Shown one piece after another: positions 17,727-27,305 of a stretch of DNA of 64,000 bases; within the stretch, counting starts at the first letter, position 1, and each line of letters starts with the position of its first letter. Source of the DNA: Spirosoma sp. 48-14 (GTDB lineage: Bacteria; Bacteroidota; Bacteroidia; Cytophagales; Spirosomataceae); contig NZ_MKUD01000001.1 in the NCBI RefSeq assembly GCF_001898575.1, forward strand, positions 614,448-678,447. The letters run 5' to 3'. The notes under the pieces were generated by a model. It was not told the origin of the DNA, searched no databases, and worked only from the letters and a program-made list of their open reading frames with translations. A program made the translations under genes and the position numbers.

Positions 17727-19334
17727 ATGGACACTTGGTTAACGATTCTGGCTGCTCTCCTTGTTGGGGGTGGCATTGGCATACTAATTGGCCGCCAGAT
17801 GATGGCGAGCGTTCGTGCAAAACACGAAAAAGAAGCAGAAGAACAGGCAGCTACCATTTTAAAAAACGCTGAATTACAGGCCGAAAACATAAAAAAAGAT
17901 CGGATACTGGAGGCAAAGGAGAAATACCTTAAACTGAAAGCGGAGTTCGAAGAAACGACCAATCAAAAACGGAATATACTTCTTCAGAACGAGAATAAGC
18001 TCAAGCAACGCGAACAGCAACTAGCCCAACAGGCCGACCAGCAGCGGACACGTGAAAACGAATTAAATCAGCAGCGGAACGAAATAAATCAGCAGAAAAA
18101 TAGCCTCGCCCAACAAGTTGATGCCCTCAACAAACGGAAAGAAGAGGTAGAACGGCGTCAGCAGGAAGCCGACCGGATGCTGGCCGACCAAGTGGCTCAG
18201 CTTGAAAAAATTGCAGGTCTCACGGCTGATCAGGCTCGCGACCAACTGATCGAAACCCAGAAAGCCGAAGCCGAAAGCCGGGCCTCTTCCTACATCAAAA
18301 GCATCATTGAAGAAGCCAAACTGACCGCCACCAAAGAGGCAAAAAAAGTCGTTATCGAAACCATTCAGCGGACCGCAACCGAACATGCTATCGAAAACTG
18401 CGTGTCGGTGTTCAATATCGAGTCCGACGATGTAAAAGGGAAAGTAATTGGGCGTGAAGGCCGCAACATACGGGCTCTGGAAGCCGCAACGGGTGTTGAA
18501 ATCATTGTAGACGACACCCCCGAAGCGATCATTATTTCTGGATTCGACCCTGTTCGCCGGGAAATAGCCCGCCTGTCGCTTCACCGGCTCGTTCAGGATG
18601 GCCGCATTCACCCGGCACGAATCGAAGAAATTGTTGCCAAAACCCGCAAGAATATCGAGGATGAGATTGTTGAAATCGGCGAACGGACCGTTATTGATCT
18701 GGGCATTCATGGACTGCATCCTGAGCTAATCAAAATGGTGGGCCGGATGCGTTTCCGGTCAAGTTATGGTCAGAACCTGCTCCAGCACTCACGGGAAGTC
18801 GCCAAGCTCTGTGCCACTATGGCGGCAGAGTTAGGGCTGAATGCCAAACTAGCCAAACGAGCAGGTTTGCTTCATGATATTGGCAAGGTATGGCCCGAAG
18901 AAGCTGAGCTTCCCCACGCTATTCTGGGTATGGAACTGGCGAAAAAATACAAGGAAAACCCAGAAGTGATCAATGCGATCGGCGCTCACCACGACGAGAT
19001 CGAGATGACCAGCATGATTTCGCCCATTGTTCAGGTCTGCGATGCGGTATCGGGTTCACGGCCCGGTGCTCGACGCGAAATGATGGAATCGTACATCAAA
19101 CGGCTGAAAGAACTGGAAGAGTTGGCAGGTAATTTCCCCGGTGTAACAAAATGCTACGCCATTCAGGCAGGCCGCGAACTCCGAATTATGGTCGATGCAG
19201 ATCACGTTTCCGACGAACGGGCTGGTGTCCTATCGTACGAAATCTCACAGAAGATCGAAAAAGAAATGCAGTACCCCGGTCAGATCAAGGTGACGGTCAT
19301 CCGGGAAATGCGGGCGGTTGCTTACGCCAAATAG
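17727..19334 (+). CDS. rny: ribonuclease Y
   Basis: RNase Y is a membrane-anchored endoribonuclease that starts mRNA decay. The 535-residue chain has an N-terminal membrane helix (residues 4-22), a long charged coiled coil (about 28-200), a KH domain with [19 protein letters not shown] (about 237-255), and an HD domain with [17 protein letters not shown] and later [12 protein letters not shown]. The C-terminal [25 protein letters not shown] is the family ending. All metal-binding residues of the HD motif are present. A strong terminator follows. Confidence 0.97.
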   Translation: MDTWLTILAALLVGGGIGILIGRQMMASVRAKHEKEAEEQAATILKNAELQAENIKKDRILEAKEKYLKLKAEFEETTNQKRNILLQNENKLKQREQQLAQQADQQRTRENELNQQRNEINQQKNSLAQQVDALNKRKEEVERRQQEADRMLADQVAQLEKIAGLTADQARDQLIETQKAEAESRASSYIKSIIEEAKLTATKEAKKVVIETIQRTATEHAIENCVSVFNIESDDVKGKVIGREGRNIRALEAATGVEIIVDDTPEAIIISGFDPVRREIARLSLHRLVQDGRIHPARIEEIVAKTRKNIEDEIVEIGERTVIDLGIHGLHPELIKMVGRMRFRSSYGQNLLQHSREVAKLCATMAAELGLNAKLAKRAGLLHDIGKVWPEEAELPHAILGMELAKKYKENPEVINAIGAHHDEIEMTSMISPIVQVCDAVSGSRPGARREMMESYIKRLKELEELAGNFPGVTKCYAIQAGRELRIMVDADHVSDERAGVLSYEISQKIEKEMQYPGQIKVTVIREMRAVAYAK

Positions 19335-19351
19335 TATTTAGGTAATTTTTT

Positions 19352-19403
19352 AAAGCGAATGCCGGATAAGAGAAATAGGCTCTCATCCGGCATTCGCTTT
19401 TTT
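19352..19403 (+). terminator. rho-independent terminator of rny
   Basis: AAAGCGAATGCCGGAT pairs with ATCCGGCATTCGCTTT, with an extra AGAG/CTCT pairing across one mismatch and a short loop, followed by a TTTTTT run. Confidence 0.92.
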
Positions 19404-19799
19404 ATACTCATACTTTCCACTATACACGTTGATGATGCCTGGATGCTACAAAATCTGGCGTAGCGAGTCGGTCATTTACTAATTTTTTTGGGGCCTAAGG
19501 GCCAGCAAAGAGAATTCGGCAAAAGTGTCATTCCATAAAACGGATCATTTCTCACTTGAACGATTTGCCATTTTTTAATGGGAATATCCGTAACCAAACA
19601 GCATAATCTACAACTTTTACACATAGATATATTCAATTTTTTAACATAATAATTCAATTATTTTCAAACTTGAGCCTCTTTTTCCGGTTAAATTCTGTCG
19701 ATAACTCCTTTTGATAGCTAAGGGTTATCTGGTGAATACAGGTCTACTAACTGATCGATTCATCAGGCAGAAATTTTACTCAATAGATAAACTACGAGA
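19404..19799. other. non-coding stretch after rny
   Basis: These 396 bp are AT-rich in the second half. A 61-codon minus-strand frame exists but has no family resemblance or good context. No RNA gene is recognised. It presumably holds the promoter of the next gene. Confidence 0.5.
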
Positions 19800-20474
19800 A
19801 TGAAAAAGGGGCTACTATTCATGCTATTTATAGGTTTAATCAGCAACACCTGGGCTGCTTACGCCATCAACTGGAATCCGGGTAAGCTTACTCTACGCAA
19901 CGGTGTTGAGCTTCAGGGTGATCTGAATTTCAATTGGAAAGCCGATATCGTTCAGTATCGTCAGGAGGATAAAGTGAAGGCATACTCAATCGATCAGGTA
20001 AGCAATTTCGTGTATTTCGACAACCAGCTCAACAACCTTCGCAAGTTCGTGGCAATCAACGACTGTTACCTACTCCAGCATGGACGACCGCAGTTTCTCG
20101 AAGAAATTGCCTCGGGAACCCTCATGGTATACCGGAGCTTGCGGATCACCCATAGTCCTGGCAACGCAGCCAATTTTGACATGGATGGTAAGCTGATGAA
20201 AAGTACGAATGCCTTTGTATATGTAGTCCATAGCGGTAGCGAATGGCTTGGCCTGAACGAATTTTACAGCCAGCGCTGGCCACAGTTGATGTCGCTCTAT
20301 AAAGATGAATTGAAGTACTATATAAAAAATCCCAGAAACGAAGTATCCAGATTAGTCAACCGAATGGTATTGATCTGTAAATACAATGCGTTGATTGCGA
20401 AAAAGATAACGCAGGAGCCTTCTTCAGCCAGCTATTTTACAACTGATCAGACGGACGGAAACAACCTCCGGTAA
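19800..20474 (+). CDS. exported protein of unknown function
   Basis: The 224-residue protein has a signal peptide (MKKGLLFMLFIGLISNTWAAYA). The mature part begins INWNPGKLTLRNGVELQGDLNFNWKADIVQYRQEDKVKAYSIDQVSNFVYFD, a beta-rich segment. I see this kind of start (an induced Leu-Arg-Asn-Gly turn followed by an inner-surface coordinate) in many uncharacterised Bacteroidota exported proteins. A helical part closes the chain. I recognise no catalytic motif. The gene stands alone between a terminator and a hairpin. Confidence 0.7.
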   Translation: MKKGLLFMLFIGLISNTWAAYAINWNPGKLTLRNGVELQGDLNFNWKADIVQYRQEDKVKAYSIDQVSNFVYFDNQLNNLRKFVAINDCYLLQHGRPQFLEEIASGTLMVYRSLRITHSPGNAANFDMDGKLMKSTNAFVYVVHSGSEWLGLNEFYSQRWPQLMSLYKDELKYYIKNPRNEVSRLVNRMVLICKYNALIAKKITQEPSSASYFTTDQTDGNNLR

Positions 20475-20774
20475 GCCATTCCAATAGAACTCATAAAAGC
20501 CTGCCGGGGCCATCAACAGCTGGAATGCTATTGCCTCGTTGCAGTGCATAGCTTCTGGAAGAATCATCTCAATCGCCTTGTTCAAGGATAGTTATCCATT
20601 GAGCAAGGCGATTGATTTAGTGAATCATCAGAGCTGGTCGGGCCCCACAAATCCGTTACTTTTGCCACTATACAGGTCTATATACCAGGCTATGCAATGT
20701 GTTGAGTGTAGGCCATTATCAATTCCTGCTAAGCGACTGGCATCTTACCATAAAGTCTGTACATTTAACCTACT
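20475..20774. other. intergenic region with hairpin
   Basis: This 300-bp region contains an imperfect hairpin at 20571-20613 (AATCGCCTTG paired with CAAGGCGATT, with inner GGATA/TTATCC pairing) that probably ends the upstream transcript, and a candidate -7 box at 20657. No gene is seen. Confidence 0.6.
20657..20664 (+). promoter_or_regulatory. candidate -7 box TACTTTTG
   Basis: Matches TAnnTTTG, 110 bp before the DUF4230 start, in the same CCGTTACTTTTGC context as the box at 1544. Confidence 0.45.
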
Positions 20775-21434
20775 ATGGATTTCTTAACTGCCGTTTTACT
20801 TGTACTGCTGGGAGCAGGTGGAGGTGTAGCGCTGGCGAATACCCTTCGAAAACGAACCGGCCTCACTACTGTTCAGCGCGACTCCGTTCTGTTACTCGAA
20901 CGCATTGAGAAAGTGTTCAAAGTTGTGATGGCGGAAGGATACTTTTCTGAGATTTACAATTATCAGGATCAGAAAAAGATTTTGTACCTGCTCAATGATC
21001 CAAAAAAGGCAATGGTTATCGCCAAATCAAAGGTACTGGTCGGCTTCGATTTTGCGAAAGTTCGGTTTCGGGCTCCGGTCAATGGTGAAAAAAAACTGGT
21101 CATCGAATCGTTTCCAGAACCGGAAGTGCTTTCGATCGATACGGACTATAAATTTTATGATATCCAGGCTGGTATTTTGAATCACTTCAGTGGTGCTGAC
21201 TACACACAGATTCTGGAAGAGGCCAAGAAGGCCATGAACGAACGGGCTATGCAAAGCGATCTGCCCAAAATTGCCAACAATCAGATCCAGTACATGATTT
21301 ACCAGTTGGCCAGTTCGATGGGCTGGCACCTGCAACTTCCCGAAGCTGAACAGCGCGAACTTGATGCCCTGAAAGCAAAGGCCGAAACACAAAGCCAAGC
21401 TCCGAAGCTACTGACCGGACGTACCAACGAATAA
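20775..21434 (+). CDS. DUF4230 domain protein
   Basis: The 219-residue protein has an N-terminal hydrophobic helix (residues 2-22), then a DUF4230 domain: LLLERIEKVFKVVMAEGYFSEIYNYQD, KAMVIAKSKVLVGFDFAKV, and LDTDYKFYDIQAG-like text (VLSIDTDYKFYDIQAGILN). The C-terminus is a charged helix. The likely topology is one membrane anchor with the domain outside the cytoplasm. Function is unknown. It is 73 bp before the M1 peptidase gene on the same strand. Confidence 0.85.
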   Translation: MDFLTAVLLVLLGAGGGVALANTLRKRTGLTTVQRDSVLLLERIEKVFKVVMAEGYFSEIYNYQDQKKILYLLNDPKKAMVIAKSKVLVGFDFAKVRFRAPVNGEKKLVIESFPEPEVLSIDTDYKFYDIQAGILNHFSGADYTQILEEAKKAMNERAMQSDLPKIANNQIQYMIYQLASSMGWHLQLPEAEQRELDALKAKAETQSQAPKLLTGRTNE

Positions 21435-21507
21435 AAAGCGGCTGAAATCAAGCAGATTTCAACTGATTATCCGTTTAGATGGTAAGTCTTTACACGCCCT
21501 TTGTTCT

Positions 21508-23499
21508 ATGAAAATTTTGTACTTCCTGCTTCTCTTTCCACTCCTTACGTACGCCCAGATCGATAATGACGGCGGACAGTTCTGCCGGGCAGGCAAAATA
21601 CATTACTTTGGCCAACTAGCTACAAATCCGAAAGCGCGAATGGCCTATCCGGGCGATGCCTCGATCGACGTAACGTATTATGGCCTTGATCTACGGTTTA
21701 CTACATCTCCCGCAAGCATGACCGCAGCCACTACGGTTACGTTTAAAAGTACCGTACCTGGTTTAGCCAGCTTCTTTCTTGACCTGAATTCGACAACGAC
21801 GGCAAGCACTGGGCTAAAAGTCGATTCGGTTAAAGCAAGTGCCCAAAAGTTAACCTTCCAGCACGCTCAAAATAAGCTTACGATCACACTTAACCAACCC
21901 ATTTCCAACGGGCAGGTCTTCACTGTAACGGTGTTTTATCATGGCGTACCGGAAAGTGGCACAAACGATAGTTTTTCTTTCGGAAAGCATGAATCAACTA
22001 ACGATCCAGTGATCTGGAGTCTAAGTGAGCCCTATGGCTCATCAGACTGGTTTCCCTGCCGCGATACGCCTGCCGATAAGGCCGATTCATCGTCCGTACG
22101 AATTACGGCTCCTGTCCAACTGGTATCTGTTTCGAATGGTAAGTTGATCAGTACAACCACAAATACGGACGGAACGAAAACCTATCTCTGGAAAAACAGC
22201 TACCCGATTGCCCAATATCTGATCTCGATTGCGGTGTCGAATTATGCCCAGTACGACACACCCTACGCATATGGCAATGGGACAATGCCGGTTACACATT
22301 ATATCTATCCTGAAAACCTTGCTCAGGTACAGACGAATCTTGCTCTCACACCCAGCATGATTCAACTCTTTACTAACCGCTTTGGTGAATATCCATTTCT
22401 TCGGGAGAAATACGGGCACGCGCAATTTGCCTACGGCAACGGAGGTATGGAACACCAAACTATTAGCTCGATGGAACTTCGAGCGCTAACCCCAACTACC
22501 ATTGCGCATGAGCTGGCTCACCAGTGGTTTGGTGATAAAATTACGTGTCGCGATTGGCAGAATATCTGGCTCAACGAGGGTTTTGCCTCATATGGAGAAG
22601 CAGTTTATACGGAATCGGCGAGTGGGCAATCTGGTTATCAGTCATATATGAACAATTTCATGACCAGCGCTCGTATTGCCCAAGGCAGTATTTATGTACA
22701 GGACATCAGCAATTTTAGCAATATTTTCAATGCAAACCGCAGCTATGCCAAAGGGGCTACGGTCCTGCATATGCTTCGGGGAGTGGTTGGCGATAGTACG
22801 TTCTTTCGCATTTTACGTACTTATGCAGCGAGTCCGCTAGTCGCCTATAAAACGGCAGTAACCGAAGATTTTCAGGCCATTGCCCAGCAGGTTTCCGAGA
22901 AGAATCTAAATTACTTTTTCAGCCAATGGATCTATGGGGCAGGCTATCCGGCTTATAAAGCGACCATCACTACGGGAGGTTCAACGGCAACGGTTCGGCT
23001 TACGCAAACGAATGGCACAGCCTCCAGTCCTGGTTCGTTTACGATGCCTATCCAGATGAAAGTCCAGTCGGCAGCGGGTGATACGACCGTCACCGTTTTC
23101 AACGATCAGGCCGATCAGACGTTTACGCTTCCTGCCCGAGGCAAAGTCACCAATGTAGTGATCGACCCTAACAACTGGATTCTGAAAACCCTATCCACAA
23201 CTACTGAAACGACAACGGTTGTTACAGGTATTACTGAACCCAACGACATCGAATTACGCATTTACCCGAACCCAACTACCGAAACGATTACTGTCGATTT
23301 CACCCAGTCAACGGCTGGCACAGCTACTGTGTCGTTGACCAATTTGCTTGGACAACGCGTTCAGACAATGCGTGAAGCCAATTTGCCTTCGGGAAAATAT
23401 AGCCGGAACCTAAGTCTGCGCGGTCTGGCTAGTGGACGCTATACTGTTACTGTCGAGACTCCGGTAGGGCTTCAGAGTCGGGTAGTACTGGTGAATTGA
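21508..23499 (+). CDS. M1-family metallopeptidase with T9SS sorting domain
   Basis: The 663-residue secreted peptidase has a signal peptide (MKILYFLLLFPLLTYAQ), an N-terminal beta domain, and a gluzincin catalytic site: HELAHQWFGD at 334-343 with zinc ligands His334, His338 and the third ligand Glu357 in NEGFASYGE. The exopeptidase loop reads GGMEH (312-316) rather than the usual GGMEN or GAMEN, which may alter amino-terminus recognition. The last 80 residues (LRIYPNPTTETITVDF onwards, ending QSRVVLVN) form a type A sorting domain, so it is exported by the T9SS. Alone in its operon, convergent with glgE. Confidence 0.92.
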   Translation: MKILYFLLLFPLLTYAQIDNDGGQFCRAGKIHYFGQLATNPKARMAYPGDASIDVTYYGLDLRFTTSPASMTAATTVTFKSTVPGLASFFLDLNSTTTASTGLKVDSVKASAQKLTFQHAQNKLTITLNQPISNGQVFTVTVFYHGVPESGTNDSFSFGKHESTNDPVIWSLSEPYGSSDWFPCRDTPADKADSSSVRITAPVQLVSVSNGKLISTTTNTDGTKTYLWKNSYPIAQYLISIAVSNYAQYDTPYAYGNGTMPVTHYIYPENLAQVQTNLALTPSMIQLFTNRFGEYPFLREKYGHAQFAYGNGGMEHQTISSMELRALTPTTIAHELAHQWFGDKITCRDWQNIWLNEGFASYGEAVYTESASGQSGYQSYMNNFMTSARIAQGSIYVQDISNFSNIFNANRSYAKGATVLHMLRGVVGDSTFFRILRTYAASPLVAYKTAVTEDFQAIAQQVSEKNLNYFFSQWIYGAGYPAYKATITTGGSTATVRLTQTNGTASSPGSFTMPIQMKVQSAAGDTTVTVFNDQADQTFTLPARGKVTNVVIDPNNWILKTLSTTTETTTVVTGITEPNDIELRIYPNPTTETITVDFTQSTAGTATVSLTNLLGQRVQTMREANLPSGKYSRNLSLRGLASGRYTVTVETPVGLQSRVVLVN

Positions 23500-23562
23500 G
23501 CGAATGAGTGATTGAGTGGCCGAACATAAGCTATTTACTCATTCGCTCAATCGCTCAATTAT
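23495..23562. repeat. octamer-repeat hairpin (family member B)
   Basis: The left arm (TTGAGCG-AATGAGTG-ATTGAGTG units, 23495-23519) pairs imperfectly with the right arm (CTCATTCG-CTCAATCG-CTCAATTA, about 23538-23562). It overlaps the stops of the convergent M1 peptidase and glgE genes and likely acts as a two-way terminator. Confidence 0.75.
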
Positions 23563-25583
23563 ACTTCAATCCGAAACAAATGCATGGGCAGGCTGTATGG
23601 GTCAAGCTCCACGTAATTGTGCTCCCCCTGCCAGTTGTAATAAGCTCCCGTCAGCAAATCGTGTACCTGATAATATTGTTCGGGGCCAATGCCTAACTGC
23701 CAGATCGGCACCTGTACTACCCCCGCCCGACGGCTATAGGCGTCTGTATTTACAACAATCAGCAATCGATTGGCATCTTTTATTTTCAGATAAGCCATAA
23801 TTGCATCGTCGTTTACCGGGCAGAACTGGATATTGTTGGTTATCTGCAAGGCTGCGTTTTCGTGCCGTATCCGGTTCACGAGCGTAATCAGATACGTTAA
23901 CTTATTGGTCCGATCCCAATCCCACAGCCGAATTTCATATTTCTCCGAGTTGAGGTACTCTTCCTTGTTGGGGAACGGAATGTGTTCCATCAGTTCGAAA
24001 GATGGGCCATAAATCCCGTAGTTACTGACCAGGGTGGCCGCCAGAAAATACCGGATCAGGAATTGTGGTTCATGCCCCCCCTGCAAGCTATATGGATTAA
24101 TATCATGCGTGGTCGGCCAGAAATTCGGACGGTAGTAATATTTCATTTCCGTCTGAGTCAGCTCCATCATATACTGCTCCAGCTCATATTTTGTGTTGCG
24201 CCAGGTATAGTACGTGTACGATTGAGCAAACCCACGTTTGCCCAGCTCCTGCATAACTTTCGGACGCGTAAAAGCTTCGGCCAGAAACAACATGTCGGGA
24301 AACTCCTTCTTCACTTCGGCAATGACCCACTCCCAGAAACCGAACGGCTTGGTATGCGGATTATCGACCCGTACAATTCGGACTCCCCACGATGCCCAGA
24401 CGATCAGCACGCGTTTTAGTTCTTCCCATAGGTTCTGCCAATCATCAGTCTCGAAATAAACCGGGTAAATATCCTGATACTTTTTGGGCGGATTTTCGGC
24501 GTATTGGATGGTGCCATCAGGGCGTTTTTTGAACCATTCGGGATGCTCTTTTGCCCAGGGGTGATCGGGCGAACATTGGATAGCCAGGTCCATCGCCACT
24601 TCCATGCCGTAGTTGGCCGCAATAGCGATCAGGTGTTTAAACTCCTCAACCGTACCCAGTTCGGGGTGAATGGCATCGTGCCCACCCTCCGGCGAACCAA
24701 TGCCATACGGGACACCGGGTTCGCCGGGCTGACAAATAACTGAGTTGTTTTTCCCTTTCCGGTGTGCGGTACCAATGGGGTGAATCGGTGGTAAATAGAG
24801 AACATCGAAGCCCATACCCGAAATGCGCGGCAGTAGAGCCTCTACGTCTTTGAAGGTACCATGCCTGCCCTCTACCCGCGAAGCCGAACGGGGAAACAGA
24901 CAGTACCAGTTGCTAAACCCGGCACGGGCTCTATCAACCTCAACACCCAGTTCGTGACTATATCGGGTTACATGCTGACGTTCGGGGTAGCGACTGGCAT
25001 AAAATGTAAACTGATCGCTTTCGGCTACGGATACGGCTTCGTTGTAACGGCTTTCATCCCGAAACAAGGCGGCCATTTCCCGAATCGCCTTCGCATCGGC
25101 ACTTTCCGAAATCGGCTCGCTTTTTGTTTTCGCTCCTTTCCCCTTTCCGCCTTTCTTTTGTTCTGCTACCCCTCCTGCTCGAACCAGCATACCATCCAGA
25201 TACTGCGCTCCGGCCAGTAGCTCACTGGTAATTCGCTGCCCATCGGCCACTTTCAGATGGACTTCGTGCTGCCACGAACCCGGATGATCGACCCAAGATT
25301 CCAGGGTATAGAGATACTTCCCCTGTTTTTCGACCACAAACGATGCCCCCCAGCGATCATTTACGATCGGAGCCATCGCCGTTTCGGTCCAGTTGGCATC
25401 ATCAATGTGTTTGAAGAGCAGGACAGCCGTCAGGTAATCGTGTCCATCTGCAAAAATATCCGCTTCAACGGCAATGACATCACCCGGTACGGCTTTGATA
25501 GGGTACAGTCCGCCATCCAATTCAGGAGATACACGTTCAATAACGACTCGCGACTGACCGGTAAGATTTTCCGAAACATTCAT
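23559..25583 (-). CDS. glgE: alpha-1,4-glucan:maltose-1-phosphate maltosyltransferase
   Basis: GlgE transfers maltose from alpha-maltose-1-phosphate onto alpha-glucans. The 674-residue protein has the N-terminal beta-sandwich (VERVSPELDGGLYPIKAVPGD), then a GH13 catalytic barrel with DVLYLPPIHPIG, and VRIVRVDNPHTKPF near residue 405 with the nucleophile Asp, the acid/base Glu in FLAEAFTRP near residue 435, and FWPTTHDINPYSL. The start at 25583 (MNVSENL) avoids ten unconserved residues. TreS, maltokinase and GlgB, which supply or use the same intermediate, are not in this window. The gene ends in a hairpin shared with the M1 gene. Confidence 0.93.
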   Translation of the reverse strand: MNVSENLTGQSRVVIERVSPELDGGLYPIKAVPGDVIAVEADIFADGHDYLTAVLLFKHIDDANWTETAMAPIVNDRWGASFVVEKQGKYLYTLESWVDHPGSWQHEVHLKVADGQRITSELLAGAQYLDGMLVRAGGVAEQKKGGKGKGAKTKSEPISESADAKAIREMAALFRDESRYNEAVSVAESDQFTFYASRYPERQHVTRYSHELGVEVDRARAGFSNWYCLFPRSASRVEGRHGTFKDVEALLPRISGMGFDVLYLPPIHPIGTAHRKGKNNSVICQPGEPGVPYGIGSPEGGHDAIHPELGTVEEFKHLIAIAANYGMEVAMDLAIQCSPDHPWAKEHPEWFKKRPDGTIQYAENPPKKYQDIYPVYFETDDWQNLWEELKRVLIVWASWGVRIVRVDNPHTKPFGFWEWVIAEVKKEFPDMLFLAEAFTRPKVMQELGKRGFAQSYTYYTWRNTKYELEQYMMELTQTEMKYYYRPNFWPTTHDINPYSLQGGHEPQFLIRYFLAATLVSNYGIYGPSFELMEHIPFPNKEEYLNSEKYEIRLWDWDRTNKLTYLITLVNRIRHENAALQITNNIQFCPVNDDAIMAYLKIKDANRLLIVVNTDAYSRRAGVVQVPIWQLGIGPEQYYQVHDLLTGAYYNWQGEHNYVELDPYSLPMHLFRIEV

Positions 25584-25722
25584 GCAATCATAGGTTTGAT
25601 GGGTAACTCGCAAATACTAGAGCAATGTTACAAAAAAGCCGGATTCTCAAACCCGGCTTTTCATGAAAATGAAATTTAGCAATTATACGCCATTCCTCAT
25701 ACAATAGACTTATCTGTCCGGT

Positions 25723-27231
25723 TCATTTTGCCCCATCGGCTTTAGCAGCAGCAACAGCCAACTGGCCGATCGCCGTGCCCAACTTAGCTCCTTCGTCGTT
25801 ATCGAACCGATAGTGGGTACCTGCATACAAACCTGATAACGATGCTTCGGTGGCCTGAGCCGTCAGTTTGGTAGCATCGCTCGGGAATAGATAGCTTAAG
25901 AGGGTTGCGGCTGTACTGGATACCGCTGCCCTATCCGATACATAACTCGGTGTATTCGGAATAACGGTAGCGGTTTTAATCGTTGGGTCAATCTGCGAGG
26001 GGCGGGGTACAAAATAGGTGTATTGCGTACGCCAACTGGCCGTAGTAGCATCCTGCATAGCCCGGTTCAGCAAGGAGTAGGTTCGGGCCGCCCGTAGCTC
26101 GTTCTGCCCATTTTCCCGAATAAATTCCTCCGTCAGCAAATTCCACAAGCCCGACAAAGAATAGGTGTTGGGGCCATTATCCCAGTAGCTGGCTATACGC
26201 GACTGATCACGCGTGCGGGCGGTAGCTATATCGCGTACTTCGCTCAATGCTTTCTGAAAATCGGCAGATGTGGTGGCTGGCGGAGCAGCCGGAACCAGTT
26301 TGGCAATGGACGTAGAGTCGTACCATGTTTTCACTTTACCGGCCAGCGGCAGGATAGGTGCACGAGCCGGTATTTCAAGACTGGTCCATTTTTGGTCATA
26401 AGGTGCTTTCGCTAATGCCGTTTGCCAGGTATTGGTCGGATCGTTAGCTGCGCCAAAACGATCGGCTTTAACCCGGTCAATGACTTTAGGAGCTAATGTA
26501 GCCGCAAGCGCTTCGCCCGCTTTCACATCGCTCGGCACGCTGGCGCCAGCCCATATGCGGCTCTGCTTGTGTTCAGTGGCCTTAGCCTTTAAAAAAGCCT
26601 CCTCCTTCGGAAATAAATATGCCAGTACCTGACAGGAAACTTCGGCCACGGCGGCATCCTCCGAGGGATAGGAAGGAACGTCGAGTACAGGCGCCCGCGA
26701 AATCACGCCCTGCTGCTCCAGCGATGGCCGATTATACTGAAACTTGGCCCGCCAGGCTACAACCAATGCGTCGTACTGGGCAGCACTCAGCAAGGCATAC
26801 ACCCGAGCGGCATATGGAGGCCCTGCATATGGATTGGCCGATTCAGCGGGTGTTGTCTGTCCGGTTGCATAATCATAACCGGGTGCAACGTTATACTTGG
26901 CTACCAACTGTCGGGCAATCTGATTCCAGCGCAGAACAGCCCCATAAGCCCAATAATTAACGGCCGTATTCTGTTCAGGAGTTGCCGCCAGAACGCCGTT
27001 TTTCACATCGGCCAACTCCTGCTGATAGGCAGCCGATGTCGTTGCGAGCGGTTGCGGTACACTGATGTCCGTGGCTGCTTTGAGCACAACCGTTTTCCAG
27101 CTACCTCCATCGGCATCTGTGGATGTAGGCACAATAAAAGGCAGAACGCCTTCATCGATAGTAGGTTCCGAACAACCCGCTACCCACACCAGCAAAGCCC
27201 CTAATGTGATTCTTACAAAAAATAGTCTCAT
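25723..27231 (-). CDS. haloperoxidase-like lipoprotein, active site degraded
   Basis: The 502-residue lipoprotein (lipobox WVAGC, Cys20) has two tandem halves, each resembling the PAP2/vanadium-haloperoxidase helical bundle (about 60-250 and 320-495). It is a paralogue of the protein at 35828-37375. Where that protein has the vanadate-binding set, this one has: Gln403 for the first Lys of K-x6-RP (Arg410-Pro411 kept), Ser432-Asp433-Arg434 for Ser-Gly-His, and Gly467 for the second Arg, while His473 and Asp477 remain. So the catalytic Lys, SGH His and one Arg are lost. Either a pseudo-enzyme partner or a different ligand is likely. It is the last gene of the 11-gene run, 74 bp after its barrel gene. 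Confidence 0.8.
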   Translation of the reverse strand: MRLFFVRITLGALLVWVAGCSEPTIDEGVLPFIVPTSTDADGGSWKTVVLKAATDISVPQPLATTSAAYQQELADVKNGVLAATPEQNTAVNYWAYGAVLRWNQIARQLVAKYNVAPGYDYATGQTTPAESANPYAGPPYAARVYALLSAAQYDALVVAWRAKFQYNRPSLEQQGVISRAPVLDVPSYPSEDAAVAEVSCQVLAYLFPKEEAFLKAKATEHKQSRIWAGASVPSDVKAGEALAATLAPKVIDRVKADRFGAANDPTNTWQTALAKAPYDQKWTSLEIPARAPILPLAGKVKTWYDSTSIAKLVPAAPPATTSADFQKALSEVRDIATARTRDQSRIASYWDNGPNTYSLSGLWNLLTEEFIRENGQNELRAARTYSLLNRAMQDATTASWRTQYTYFVPRPSQIDPTIKTATVIPNTPSYVSDRAAVSSTAATLLSYLFPSDATKLTAQATEASLSGLYAGTHYRFDNDEGAKLGTAIGQLAVAAAKADGAK

Positions 27232-27305
27232 AGTAGTTGCTGTAACGTGGCCCACTGGCTGCATAGATATGTTGTTGTACTTATGCGGCCCAAATGTCCA
27301 CGTCA

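Noticed and set aside
19472-19657. Minus-strand frame of 61 codons with several cysteines
   Set aside because: Basic composition, no family resemblance, in AT-rich intergenic DNA with no promoter or coding-type context.
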